Assembly: GCA_022315425.1 (NCBI GenBank)
Contig: JAIUPT010000041.1
Location: 2,294,001 to 2,358,000 of the forward strand
DNA: 64,000 nt
Direction: 5' to 3'
Source: Pseudevernia furfuracea
Taxonomy: Eukaryota; Ascomycota; Lecanoromycetes; Lecanorales; Parmeliaceae
The notes beneath the pieces were generated by a model. It was given only the letters and a program-made list of their open reading frames with translations, was not told the DNA's origin and did not search any database. Position numbers and translations under genes: made by a program. Numbering within the stretch: the stretch's first letter is position 1; every line of letters begins with the position of its first letter. Of the stretch, positions 23,524-36,036 are shown piece by piece.

Positions 23524-24699
23524 ATGCGATTGATCAACGTCAATACTCTAGATATTGGAGGCGACGAGCAGCCGCAATCCAAATATGCAATTCTTTCGCA
23601 TCGGTGGGGCGATGATGAAGTGAAATTTGATTCTTACCCAGCGGCTCGGAAAGCCATCGAAGATCACCTTTTACAGAGAAGCTCGGCCAATATCTTATCC
23701 GGCATTGCAAAAGTCGCAGGAGCGTGTAAACTTTGTCGCAAGCTCAAGTTAGATTATCTATGGATTGACACCTGCTGTATCGATAAGCGTAGCTCGCGCG
23801 AAGAGTCTGAGGCGATCAAGTCGATGTTCAGCTGGTATGACGAGGCCGAAGTCTGTCTCACCTACATGGTGGATGTTGGCAAAGACGCCAAACCCTTTTT
23901 GCAGAGTGTATGGTTCACGCGGGGCTGGACGCTCCAGGAATTGCTCGCGTCGCGCAAGATTGTCTTCTACGATCAGACATGGGATGAGATTGGAACGAAG
24001 TCATCGCTATCGGCGCAGATTACGGCAGCTACTAGGATCTCTCACCAGCACCTGCAGAATTTTCGACTTGCCAGCATTGCCACGAAAATGAGCTGGCAGG
24101 CGGGTCGCACCACGACTAGGACCGAGGATCTCGCTTACTCCATGTTCGGTGTCTTTGATGTTGGTATGGACATCCGCTACGGAGAACGCAATAAAGCATT
24201 CAGGAGACTGCAAGAGGAGATCGTCCACCGGCACCCACAAGATGAATCGATCCTTGCGTGGACATCAAATGAACTCGGACCTGGCGGCGTTCTTGCTCCA
24301 TCGGTTCACTGTTTTAGGGATTGTGCTCATCTCATTGTCACAGGTCAATCCGGTGACTACCGCCCCAGAGCAGAATATCGAATTTCGGGGCGGGGATTCG
24401 AGATCACAGCTCCAGCTGCCAAAAGTTCTATCGCGGTCGCAGCTGTTTTCGGTCACAGTACTGGAACCGGATCCAAATTTGAGTTGACACTCAACTGTTG
24501 GGATGCGAGCAAGCCGAGCCACAATACCGTGGTTTTGATGGTTCAGAAGGATAAGGGAGGCTTCTATCAGAGAACGAATCGTCAACAGCTAGAGTGGGCG
24601 GATAATACTCGCCGCCTAAAGGAAGTAACGATTCTTAATGTACTTTATGGAAGAGGTAAATCACCTCCTATGTCTTTCCCAATCGTAATGCAGTTGTAA
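23524..24699 (+). CDS. HET-domain (heterokaryon incompatibility) protein
   Basis: 391 aa. I start at the ATG at 23524 (MRLINVNTLDIGG), the usual beginning of HET proteins; the frame is open upstream to 23284 but that part has no family features. All three HET blocks are present: KYAILSHRWGDDEV; CRKLKLDYLWIDTCCIDKRS with the following MFSWYDEAEVCLTYMVDV; and VWFTRGWTLQELLASRKIVF. These are followed by RTEDLAYSMFGVFDVGMDIRYGE. The C-terminal third (FEITAPAAK to the end) is a beta-rich segment seen after HET domains. No NACHT, WD40 or other effector partner is fused. HET proteins trigger cell death when incompatible hyphae fuse and are induced in non-self responses. The gene sits as an unmutated island between RIP-altered blocks. 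Confidence 0.9.
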   Translation: MRLINVNTLDIGGDEQPQSKYAILSHRWGDDEVKFDSYPAARKAIEDHLLQRSSANILSGIAKVAGACKLCRKLKLDYLWIDTCCIDKRSSREESEAIKSMFSWYDEAEVCLTYMVDVGKDAKPFLQSVWFTRGWTLQELLASRKIVFYDQTWDEIGTKSSLSAQITAATRISHQHLQNFRLASIATKMSWQAGRTTTRTEDLAYSMFGVFDVGMDIRYGERNKAFRRLQEEIVHRHPQDESILAWTSNELGPGGVLAPSVHCFRDCAHLIVTGQSGDYRPRAEYRISGRGFEITAPAAKSSIAVAAVFGHSTGTGSKFELTLNCWDASKPSHNTVVLMVQKDKGGFYQRTNRQQLEWADNTRRLKEVTILNVLYGRGKSPPMSFPIVMQL

Positions 24700-24771
24700 A
24701 AATATTTATAGTGTTCAATGGCAAGCATTTTTTTGCCTTAAATGACATTAAATGCTAGGGCATAAATTCTA

Positions 24772-25347
24772 ATGTCAGACAAGCGAAAAGGCCTTATAGC
24801 TCGCTTGAAAATCGACATAGGCACACGAATACTTTACGAGAACCCGCTGTTAACAACTCCAAACTTGTCATCTAGCGGCTCAATGAAAAGCAGCATTGCA
24901 ATGAAGCTTAGGTCGCTATCAAAGATACAGCAACGACAGTTTCTATCACTTTATTATAATTTTCCTGACAACACCCATTTAGCGAGGTCGTTAGAGTCAA
25001 CGCTCTACCTTGCGATTCTAATTCTGTTATTGATGGGATTCATTCTATCATCTGCTTCATAAACCACAGCTGTCTTTCGAATGCTCACAATGATTGAGAT
25101 AGCGTCGCAAAATGTGAAACCATCCGCGCAATTCGTAGTATAGATGCAGGGGAAGAATCATCATCTCCTACAACAAAGGCGATCTCTCTAACTCCCGAGC
25201 TAAGACACGTATTATTGTCGTTGAAAACACTCTCTAGCCTCGCAAAGATTTTATCTATGACTTCATGTTCAGATAGGCTAAAGGACCAGATAAGTCGAAG
25301 TCTCTGCAGTTCCGTATTAGAGTGATCGATACTCATTAAAACTTTTG
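24772..25347 (+). pseudogene. SET-domain protein, broken
   Basis: The sequence begins like fungal SET proteins (KRKGLIARLKIDIGTRILYE, then SKIQQRQFLSLYYNFPDN). After 'THLA' the frame must shift by one base to give RVNALPCDSNSVIDGIHSII and the SET core FINHSCLSNAHND. A TGA stands where the family has Trp (NxW). A second one-base shift before IISYNKGDLSNSRAK is needed to finish the GEExxISY motif. So there are two frameshifts and one nonsense change. SET proteins methylate lysine using S-adenosylmethionine; this copy cannot make an intact protein. It lies 70 bp after the HET stop codon in the same direction. Confidence 0.75.
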
Positions 25348-28300
25348 ATAGTCTTTATAATCTGACCCTGTCAAAATTACTACATTACATTGTCGCGTCA
25401 GCAAATATTGAAGCTATGAGACGTATTCAGTTTTAAGTGAGCTCGAGAGCGAGTTCGATTTTAGAGATTTCGAGCCTCGTAATATGCTCGATCGCGTATT
25501 ACCTCTGTCTGATCGTGTTCAATATGATCTGTTGAAGTCATCGCTTCTGTCATCAAATAACGCGTAATCGAATTCAAAGATTACGTCGTCGTTGAAAAGT
25601 CTCTACAGATATCTTCAATTCCTCTGCAATTATAAATCAGCTCTTCAATTACTATAGCCCTAAGTGATAATAGCTTTCGCAAATGAATTAAATAAGAAAA
25701 GAATTATAAGTCGAGTCTTCTGACAGTATTGATTTTGACTTGATTATATATATTATCTGCTCGTCTGATGAAATTATAAGACAATGATATATCAATTTTC
25801 ATATAAACGAAAGCTGTCGCTCTCGTTTATCGAGACGACAAAAATCTATCGAGTATTTCTATGAACATCGAGTGCGTCGATTCAAAAACGATGCGATGAT
25901 TTGCGATTATTCTAGCTTCAGATATTAACTTTCAAATTGCTCTCGATCGAGAACAAACTCACAGTCGTTACGACCCTTAAGCATATTCGCTTGCGATATA
26001 TATGTCTCGTTTTAATATCAAGTGCAGTGAAGATTATGAGAATTCGACGATTAGCGATGATACATCTCTAACTCCTTATCAAGCACTATAGAGTCTGATT
26101 GATTTTAATAATCGATACGACGTGAGCAGTCATTAGCTTTATATAGCTCTCGAAACAGCACTGTTATTCTCGATACTCAATTATGTTGAAGTCAATTCAG
26201 CTCTTCTCTGCCTTGTCGCAAGTAATTTAAAAGATTTCTCAGTCAAGCTCGATAATAGAGCTTTGAATCGATTATTCGACGACCTTCTCTATTATATTAC
26301 TCTAAGCTATAAGAGAAATATAATCATATCAAGTCTGTGTGAGATATTTTAAAATTCTCACATATTCAGTAATCTCGTTAGTTCGTGATTATAGTCTCTT
26401 CTGAATCTCAAGAAAACGAAGAACTATCAAAGTGCTTTTAGACGATACTTTGAGATTCTTACTGTAATAAGTGTTCGACGCGTCTTAAATATTATCTATC
26501 TTGTAGATGAGTGCTGCAATCAACGACTTAACGTCAAAAATTCTAAAGCAGATTCTTACTAATTAGTCTTCTCTAAAACGATATGCTTTTACGTGAACTG
26601 AGATTTCGAAGTTATTTATGAACCTTATTAAAGAAGACGAGTACTACGAGACGTACTTCTCTAGAATATACATTTGAAGAAGTGACTATCGACGACTTCG
26701 AAAGCTTTCTTTAACTGTCGAGAGTAATTTGCACTATGAGATTAACTTATTTATGTCTTAAACGTCTTCTAACTATGCGCTCTAAAAGAATTATTCGTTA
26801 AGAATATAAGTTTATAGAAACTACGAAAGATATGTTTTAATATATAAAGATTCGACGTAATACTTTAATAATAATCTTATATTAAAGAACGATCTAAAAA
26901 GAGACTTAGTAATTTCATATATCTTTAAGAATCGTCTATCGAAAGACTTTAATGTCTCTCACGATCTTTAATTTCTTAATAATAAATATACGTTTACTAA
27001 GATCACGAGAGCTTCGTTTAAATAAGTTCTAAATAACAATAAAGAAAGATATACGAAAGAGATATATAAAGACGCGTAACTGCTTGATATTAAAGATAAG
27101 AACTTAGAAAGCGATAAGATGTTCTTATATGATAATAGCTTCGCTAATAAAGAATCGTAACGCAATAAGAATAGCGTTAATAGTTTCGCAGAATCGAATT
27201 TCTAAATTGATCAATTTTCTATAATCATATAATGAGATAAATAACATTAGATGAATAGATTATATTTTGCTTCGACATCTCTTATAATATATATAATCGT
27301 CTTTAAACTCAGTTTCTATCGTTCTCGACGACGATTAAATTATTTAATTTAATTTCACTACGTGATTATTGATGAGATCATCAAGCTCTTCGATAAATCT
27401 ATTTGATCCCTTCGAGACATTGTCAGACTGAATTGATAAAGCTACTTAGCTGCCTGACCGAAAAGAGAAAGACGATTAAGAATCATTTTTAGGATCGATT
27501 GAGTCTTACGCAGCAGAGACCTAACTTCTCATTGCTTCATGACTTTCGATTAGCCTGATAAGAATTTCAAGTCGCTCCTCGTTCGAAATTTCCTTGTAGC
27601 TTAGCGGAACAGGTCCGAAGCGTCTCACTTGTGACTAATATCTGTTAGAATTTGACTGATATCCGCTTCATTAACTGAAATCCGCTCAATAACGTTTTAA
27701 GAGCTATGATTGAATAAGAAAAGAAGAAGTAAATAACAGAAGTAGAATAAATAGAGAAACTATATAAGGTGTGTTAAAAGAAATATGACTGCTTGAACGC
27801 GAATTAGAAAACGTACAGAAATTGTTACGAGACTTTAAGACGAAACGTCAGATACAGTGAGAAGACAGACAAAAAAGATCGACACATATCGATTCTTATC
27901 TGAATTATCGAAACGATAAGATGTCTCATCTCTGCGATATAGACGAAGATGATTAGAGAATAGTCACTAAGTTTGCACTCAAATATAACGAGATGTATCG
28001 ACGATAAGATACGCTGTAGCTGACGAAGCAAGTAGTGAAAACAAGCAAGAGAATTCTTGAGAAGAAGTATTCTAACATCTAAATATATATATTAATGATC
28101 TTAAATAAAATACTAAAAAAGAAAAGATATAAACATATTTATCTTTGAAGCTTCTCTGCTGCGCGATAACTTATAATAACTTGATAACGCTATCTATCTG
28201 TAGTCTATTCTCGTTTTTCGAATCTATAATATATATATATTATATCTAATAAAATATCGCATTTGAAGTAGTAATCAAAATCGATATATTTTAAGTACTT

Positions 28301-28547
28301 ATATCGAGAATTATATATTTTCTATTTCGATTAATAATATATAAAATCAAGATCTTTAGTAGTCGACTTATAAGAAAATAGTTATTATATCGAACGTTTT
28401 TTAATATCGTATTAGAGCTAATTTGATCTTTAGTAATATTTAAATTATTTTTAAATATTAGATAACTAGTAATCTATTTTAATATAGAGTATCTATTATC
28501 TATTACGTGAAATAATAACTATCTCGTTTAATTCTCGATAAGTAGTA
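25348..28547. repeat. AT-rich, partly RIP-altered DNA, no intact gene
   Basis: 25400-26900 and 27480-28070 are less altered than the rest and contain short helical frames (for example plus strand 27790-28070, with LERELENVQKLLRDFKTK and many stops). They could be Gag-like remains. No domain could be named. Confidence 0.45.
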
Positions 28548-29800
28548 GTAAAAATTATAGAAAAGTAATATCGATATATCTTATTTTAATATATTAACAT
28601 TTCTTCACCTTTAATTAGATCTCGCGCGCGCGCTAACTTAAACGAGTAAAAATCTCGTAAATATTCGAAGTAAAGTCGAAAAGCTTGATAATAGATTCGA
28701 TCGTATAGAAGTAATATAAATAATTTACGAATATAATTATTAAAGTTTATTACGATTTATTATACTTTATATAATTATTATATTTTATTACGATTATAAG
28801 ATTTTAATTATTATAGTTATATAACTATTATAATCGTTATAATATATTACGATTATAAGATTTTAATTACTATTAGTATATATTAAATTATAAGATAGAA
28901 CTAAGTTAAAAAATCTTAATTTATATATATAGTTAATAATTGATTCGTTAGTTTTACGCTTTTTAAAAAGACTCGCTTTATTAGCTCGCTAGACATTTCG
29001 AACGCTCTTATCAAAAATTTATACGTATAAGTCTTATATTTTAAATAACTTGTTACTTTTTTATTACTTTTTTAAGATTTTTTTTTTAATTATAAAGACT
29101 TATTTGCACTATTTAGAAAATTAATCTTATAATTAACAATAAATTATAAGTTAAAGACTTTTAGCTTTGAGAGATTAAATATTTAATATATATTTTAATA
29201 GTAACTTTCTTTTATATAGTAATAAAATAATAAAACGATTAAATTTATAAATTTATAATTTATAAAATTCGAATTTAAACTACGTTAAAAAAAATTAAAA
29301 AAATTAAAAATTAAAATTAAAATAATTAAATTAAATAATAAATTAAATTAAATAAATTTAAAAAAAAATCTAAAAAAAGAATCTATATAAAATATTAATT
29401 GAATTTAATATTTTTTAAAAGAATTTTTACTTTTTTTTATAACTCAAGTCTTAAGTTAATTTAGACTAAATTTAATATCGTATTACGAATTTAATTCGTA
29501 AGTCTATACTTATAGTTATATAGTTTTTATAGTTTATTGTAGTTTATTACGATTATAAGATTTTAGTTATTATACTTTATTATACTTATTATTTTACGAG
29601 ATTTTAATTATTATAATTACGTAGTTATATAATCGTTATAATTTATTATAATTATACGATTATAAGATTTTAGTTATTATAAGAGTTTTTATCTAATTTG
29701 ATTAGCTCGCGCGCGAGATCTAATTAAAAACGAAAATAAGATTTTAATATATTAAAATAAAGTGTTAATATATCAAAATAAGATATATAGATATTACTTC
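28548..29800. mobile_element. Palindromic element with long inverted ends around CGCGCG cores
   Basis: The left end (about 28548-28635) reads GTAATATCGATATATCTTAT...ATTAACA... then TTTAATTAGATCTCGCGCGC. The right end (about 29700-29800) is its inverse: the reverse complement reads GTAATATCTATATATCTTAT...ATTAACA...TTTTAATTAGATCTCGCGCG. Subterminal AT-rich repeats (CGATTATAAGATTTTAATTA) occur on both arms. This resembles a foldback/MITE-like element. The arms differ in length by about 25 bp, and no target duplication was identified. Confidence 0.45.
28873..29512. mobile_element. Small TA-flanked element, copy 1 (640 bp)
   Basis: The start TTAGTATATATTAAAT and end CGTAAGTCTATACTTA are shared with the element at 46038-46896. 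TA dinucleotides flank both ends in both copies, and the two ends carry a short inverted AGTATA. The interior is collinear (for example AAGTCTTATATTTT and the AAAATTAAAATTAAA run). It sits inside the palindromic element. It has no coding capacity. TA duplication suggests a Tc1/mariner-type mover, but this is inferred. Confidence 0.55.
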
Positions 29801-29899
29801 TCAAATTATATCAATAAATTCATCGTCGCTTATATATAAATATTATTAGAATCTAATAAAATTAAAAGAATACTTTTCGAGTACTCTCGTATAGTCGAT

Positions 29900-31270
29900 T
29901 TATAATCTCTCTATGCTTTAGAAAGAAGTTAGAATAGTTAATAAAAGTTTTTAATTCTAATTCTAATCTCGCTACGTAGTCTATTATCTTAATAGTATTC
30001 GCTTACGATTTCGACGTAAATATTAAAAGTTAATACTAATACGTCGTCTATTACGATCTTAATTAACACTTCGATAATAATGAATTTCGAAAGTTTTTGC
30101 GTCTTAAAGAGATTAATATTAAATACTCGTTCTTCGATTTATTTAAGAATATAAAAATAATTAAGATATTTAATAAACTTCTTAAAGAGATATTATAAAA
30201 GATTTCGATAGATCTTAATTAAGACGTATAACTTTCGAAATTTATAAAATATAATAATAAAAGAAATATTATTTATCTAAATATAAGTTTTACTAAAATT
30301 ATTTTCGAGTTAGTTTTAAAAGTTTCTCAGATTTTTATTAATTTAAAGTCACTTCTCGAACGTAATATTCGTATTTAATATAACGAGTTAATAAATTCTT
30401 TTTATTATAATAGTTAAGTTCACACTTACTTAAAGCATCGAGTTAAGCTTTATAATTCTATTATAACGATTATTAAGCGTCGTCGAAAGTAGAATATTAT
30501 TTGTTATAATAGAGAAATTATTAAAATAAGTTATTATTTAAAAATCTTAGAGTTAGAATTAGAATTACTTCGATAAGATAGACTTTAAAAGAATAATCAA
30601 GAAGCTACTTGTCTATTTACTAAATTAGATATATTAAGATATCGAGAGCTATTCGATTTATTCGATTGTTTACGATTAATATCTCGAGACTACTAGTAGA
30701 GATAAGCTTAAGCTAATAATATTAATTATAACAATTGTTAAGTTTATCGCTTTTAAAGAAACGAAGTTAGAATATTAACTAATGTAGTAGCGCTTGCTCT
30801 CTTATATAAATCGATATATATAATAACTCTTTATCGTTAATGTTTTTAATATAATCGAGAATTAAGATATTAATAATACTTTTTATGATCTAAGTCTTCT
30901 CTATACTAATTAAGATAAGCTAGTTAAGATCGAGAAAATATATCAGCGAGCATTAAAGAGAAGAAAGAAAGCATAGAGCGCTGAGTATATATTTAGACTC
31001 GATATTCTCAATAACTTAAGTAATCTTTATAAAAATTAGAGTAAGTTAACTGAGAATAAGAAGATATATTAACGAGTATTTAAGAGAAAGAAGAAAGTAT
31101 AAGACTCTAAGTATATACTCACACTCGATATTGTTAATAACTTATCTAATCTCTATGCTAATTAGCGCAAGCTAACTAAAGTCGAGAAAATATATTAGCG
31201 AGCGTTAAAGAAATATAAGAAGATATTAAGTCTAAAACACACGTCTACGAACAATAGTTAAAAATTTAAG
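29900..31270 (+). pseudogene. RIP-destroyed tetratricopeptide-repeat (kinesin-light-chain type) gene
   Basis: Three successive units (with the same GCGAG position at 30946, 31072 and 31198) are exactly 126 bp apart, that is 42 codons, the period of TPR_12 repeats. In one frame they read KIEKIYQRALKRRKKA..., KKIY*RVFKRKKKV... and EKIY*RALKKYKKI..., with LDILNNLSNLYKN and LDIVNNLSNLYAN between. This is the Ascomycota 'AE-x-MYxRAL...LDxVNNLGxLY' TPR pattern after C-to-T and G-to-A change. Such repeats usually form the sensor end of fungal NACHT/NB-ARC proteins. The upstream 900 bp read as a helical protein that I cannot name. Stops are present throughout. Confidence 0.65.
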
Positions 31271-33265
31271 ACGTTTAAGTAAGAAAAGAACTTAATCGAA
31301 AAAACGATTCTTCGTAATTAATTTAAAAAAGATACGAGTAGTTCTCTCTTATATCTAAATAATTTAAATAAAATAATACTTATATAATAAGTCTCTAATT
31401 CACTAATCTTAGTCTTGTTCTTGAATCTCGTCGAGAGCTCGAGAATTACAATAGCCATTATATTATTATACACGACGACGTGAACGAATAGTTAGAAAAT
31501 AACTATAGTTTATAATATACGAAATAATATGATTAATTAGATTTCGACTAATCTTTTAAGAAAGAAGAAGTCGTAGTTAGTAATAGATTTTAAGATTTAT
31601 ATATCTAATTTTAATAATAGATCGAGTGAACTTAAAGATCTTATTTAAATAGTTAGAGATTATATTAAAATAAAGGAACAATTATAGAATTAGAAATAAT
31701 TAAGTTTAATTCGATTAGCGTGAAAATTATATGATTCGATAGATAAAAAGATTATTTCGAGAATATTAAATACTAAGATTAATTAAAGAAAAGAACTATT
31801 AATCTGCGAGATTATCTTAAGAATCTCGTACGCGTTTATATAAATAATATAAAATTTAGAAGATAAGATTATAAAACTACGTATATTAAGTTAGTACGAT
31901 AAATATCTCGATTTATAAAGTATTCGCGACGTATTATTATAAGATAAAGATAAAAATAAAGATAAAATAAAGATAATTTTATAACTAGAATAATTATTAT
32001 AAAATCTTTCGAGTACGTATATTAATATTACTATAGCTCGTCTTAAAGTCTCGCGTAATTTTATAAAGAGCAGAGCTATTTCTTCTAAGCGACTCGAGTA
32101 ACTTCTTATCGTATTTTATAATCTAAGTATATTATATACTATATACTACGATCTCGCTTTCTTAATATAATATTTTAAAAAAGATAATCTTAGTCGTAAA
32201 CAATCGAATATCTCTGAAAGTATTATTATAGTCGACTAATATTAGCGTCTATAAAGAGCATAATATAGAGAGAATTCGTGTCAAAATCATATCGATCTAT
32301 TTAATAATTAGATCTTCGAGATGTTAAGAGTCTATAATATAATATAACTTGATTATTCTTCTTATTATTTATAAAAGAATTATTATTCTCTTTTATAGAT
32401 ATAATATAATAAACACTCTTCGATATTCTAGAGTAACGCTCTATCGTCTTAATATACTTTATTATAATAACAATAGTCTTATCGTCGTTAAGACTTAAGA
32501 GACTTTTTATTATATTTATTAAATGTGAAAGAAATAATTATAATCTATTTAGTTATAACGAGTAGTCTTAAAATTCAATACGAGACTATATTTAATAAAT
32601 ACTAGCGATCATCGACTCTTCTATAGTGACTCTAAGTAAGAATAAATAATAAATGTCTAAAACAATTTTACTTACTTTCTCGCTTGATCGATTTTAAAGA
32701 AGAACATTAAGTAATTACTCTTTATATTTATTTAAACTTATTTTAACGTTCGCTTTACTTTAATTAAATTTATAATTATATATTATAATTCGAGCATTTA
32801 AAATTAGATCTAATAAGAAGTTTCGAAATTATATAACTTCTATAATATCGAATATTATTTAAACGATATAAGAGAGTTTATTAGTCTAAGTATTCTTCTC
32901 GCGACTTTTAAAATAATTGAATCGATAATAATATATAGACTTTATCTTCTCGATAGAAATTTACTTTTAAACTCATATATAATATAAATAAGTATTAAGA
33001 TCTTAAACTATAATAACGCTTTTAACGTTTATTAATAATAATGCTTAAGTTTTATAAAGAGTTATCTATCTTACTCTACTTCGAGTTCGTTATAATTATA
33101 CTTATCACTAATTCAGATATTAAGATTTATGATCTTAATAGTATCTTTATTATATATCGTCGTAACGACTTAAGTTACGTAGTCTTATAATATTACTATC
33201 ATCGCGTAGTATAGTCTATATATGAATTACTTGATTGCTAACTTGTTCTTGAATTTCTGTTCTCT
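31271..33265. repeat. AT-rich RIP-altered DNA
   Basis: There is no open frame. Plus-strand text around 31600-32000 has a low-stop, charged character that could be a Gag relic, but no motif supports this. Confidence 0.5.
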
Positions 33266-33369
33266 GTTACGAGCGTATCTCGCATCCTTGACACATCTGT
33301 CAAGACACGCTAAGCCTAAAGGGGAAGTGTCAAGGCAGGTGTGTCAAGGATGCGAGATACGCTCGTAAC
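33266..33369. mobile_element. 96-bp TA-flanked MITE with perfect inverted ends, not RIP-altered
   Basis: The first 30 bases (GTTACGAGCGTATCTCGCAT and ten more) are the exact inverse of the last 30. If the flanking TA is the target duplication, the element proper is 33270-33365. The centre contains a second imperfect TGTCAAG repeat. It is intact and CA/TG-rich, in sharp contrast to the RIP-altered DNA on both sides. An older copy is at 44589. It has no coding capacity. TA flanks fit a Tc1/mariner-type non-autonomous element. Confidence 0.75.
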
Positions 33370-36036
33370 ATTCTCAAGATAGACACTTTTTTTCGACTTC
33401 GATAGCACTTCACGCTACGGCGTGTTCTTTGAGAGAGCGTTTCGAAAGAATTAGATAACAATGTTCTTAGAATATATCGATCAGCATTCACAGCAGGGTC
33501 AACGTGAAGATATCGAATCTTTTATAATTAAGTAAGAGACTTTTCGTAATTTCTTTGAGTTCTTTAAATGTCATAACGATTCACGTTCGTCAAGTATAAT
33601 CGATTCGTCGAAACCTTTTTAGCATCACGTCACTTATATTAACGAATTCATCTCTATAAAATCTCTCGATTTGTCGTTCGCAGAGCTAGATATAATTATT
33701 CTTTCTTAGAAAGAGTTTCACTACATATCGAATTCATTGTTCGCTCAAGCTAATTAAACTTCTCCAGCCGCGCAGAAATTAATGACTCGTTTATTTATAG
33801 ACTTGATATTTAATTCGTCGATATTAGTGAGTTATTTCTCTACGATATCTGTGATTAACGAATCTAAAGCACGGCGAATCTTTAACGAATACAATTAAAG
33901 ACGAAATTTAAACATATAATTATTATACGATACGAGTCTACTAATACTTTTAGAATATTTACTTTTAATCGTAACAATAGAGAAAATATATCTTATATTC
34001 TATCGTCTATAGATCTATACGAGTATCTTATATCGAACAAAAATCGTGATAAGAGAATAAAGATGACTAACTGTCGAAGTATTTCTAATGAAAATGTTAT
34101 CTTGATTAGTAATCTTAGATTACGATTTAACTACAATAAGAATACTAAGAAGCTCTAGTGTTAATCAAGATAAGAGAACGACTTTCACAAGAGTGTCTAT
34201 ATGAGTCAGAACGACAACGACTTATTGTCTATAGATTTCAATTATGAATATAATTAAAAGCAAGTTCGACTTGCTGAAACAACGATATCTCAAATTATTC
34301 CCTCAGCCGCTTGCGTTTACTAAGTGTCGCGATCTCAATCTAAGCACCTCTTTCATATTCGCTATCATCGCTACACTCATAACACAATTCACACAGCTTG
34401 TCATTCGCCTTCGAAAGCTTCATCTTCTTTTCACTAAGAGTGTCAAGTACTTCTTGCTTCTCTCGTTTCAGCATCTCAATCGATACCTCGCTGCTATCTA
34501 TTATATGTCTGTCTCTCTCTATTCGAGTCTTATATTTCTGACTTGTCTTCTTCAACTCGCGATTTTTCTTTAGAAGCGATCTAAGCTTTAAACCCTCGAA
34601 TATAGAGACTAAGTTGACTTTCGTCAAGTCGATATGATTACACAAATTAATCAAAATCACATTCATCTCTCGCTCGGAGATCAGACTTTTTTCCGTCTGA
34701 GCATGAATAGAGATTTCGTGCGCAAGAGACTTTTTTGCGTGATTGTATTCTTTTTGCTTCTACTATAAATACTATCGTTATTATTATAACTTCTCTTGAG
34801 TCTAACGAAACGTATAATTTGTCTGAGTCAGATTTGTTCTAAATTGAGTGATCTAAATAGTTAGTTATTGTACTGTATAACAACTGCGAGAAGGGGCAGA
34901 TGAGTTGTTCCCTTTTTTACCCTTTGCTTTTTTTCTTTTTAAGAGAGTTTGATATGCTTGTGCTAGTTGAGTAATTGTGAATATTCGATTTCTGATTTTG
35001 TTAGCGTGCTATATTTGTTTTTCTCAAGGGGGTTTCATTAGAAGAATAACATCAAGGTTGTCGTACTTGTCGTATTTATGAAAGGCTCGGAGGACTACGT
35101 TGACAATTGCGGGAAAAGGTTCTCTACGTCTACGGCCAGTATCAGAATGAATCGATTAGAACCTGCTGTCTCGAACAGTGAAGAATAAATGCTCGCACGC
35201 TCGTCTATATGATATGTTCTATTCTCACATCAAGGAAAAACAGCGCGCTTCGTGAATGATCTAGATGACTAATTGAGATGCTGTTCATTCGCAGGGTTCG
35301 CTCATTGGCAACTTGTCAATATTTTTATAAGAAGTTTACGAAAGCATATTACTTGCATAGGCGGTCGCTGCTATCGTAAAAAGGATGTAGCAATGATAGC
35401 ACATAATGTGTAACATAGAATGAAGCTGCAGAGACCTAAATTTGGCGTCGCGACTCTTGCACTTGCAGCGAGATCCCTCTAACAGTCCTATACCGTATGG
35501 CGGCTCTCTATATAAGCAAGCCCGACGTCTCTGTCTGCAATATCTGCCTAGGTAGGGTAAGTAGTGTGATCCTATGAAGGGGAATCTTCGCCGCTCCGTA
35601 TGCCCTACTCAACGGACAAGTCTTTCTACTGAGTGTCCGTTCTTTCCCTTATCCTTCAACAAACACGAGATCAATATGCTCGACTACATGAGGTTCACAG
35701 CCAATAGATTAGAATCGACTTCAGATATTCTAAAGTACATCAATTACTTAACCCTAAACCTAAGGTAGACCTAGCCCTGACTGTTTCTAGATAGGTCTAG
35801 TCTAGTGCTTACGCTGCCAAGATTATAAGCGCCTTGACGTCTCTCCATATCCTAGCTAGATAGACCATCACTCTTATTTCTTATTCAATCAATTCATACT
35901 ACATATGAGACCACTCAATCCTCCAACTCCAATCCAATATAACGCCGCGTTGTGGTTGTCAACTGGTCTATCGATTGCTCCTTCTAGAGTGGAACACTTA
36001 GCCGGACGATAATATTCTGATCGAGGGCGCCGCAAG
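33370..36036. other. AT-rich DNA passing into gene-island flank
   Basis: 34340-34666 (minus) is an open 108-codon coiled-coil segment (SLLKKNRELKKTSQKYKTRI, LKREKQEVLDTLSEKKMKLS), with about 30 further codons readable upstream. It is probably a remnant of a Gag-like or host helical protein, unidentified. From about 34860 the composition returns to normal. 35748-35765 holds TTAACCCTAAACCTAAGG, a telobox-like block. 35770-36036 is the likely promoter of the 36037 gene. Confidence 0.4.

Noticed and set aside
27590..27640. Possible tRNA-like segment (TAGCTTAGCGGAACAGGTCC)
   Set aside because: No cloverleaf with an anticodon arm and acceptor pairing could be drawn.
31000..31260. 126-bp repeats as a CRISPR-like or satellite array
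   Set aside because: The period equals 42 codons and translation shows TPR units; there are no short repeats with unique spacers.
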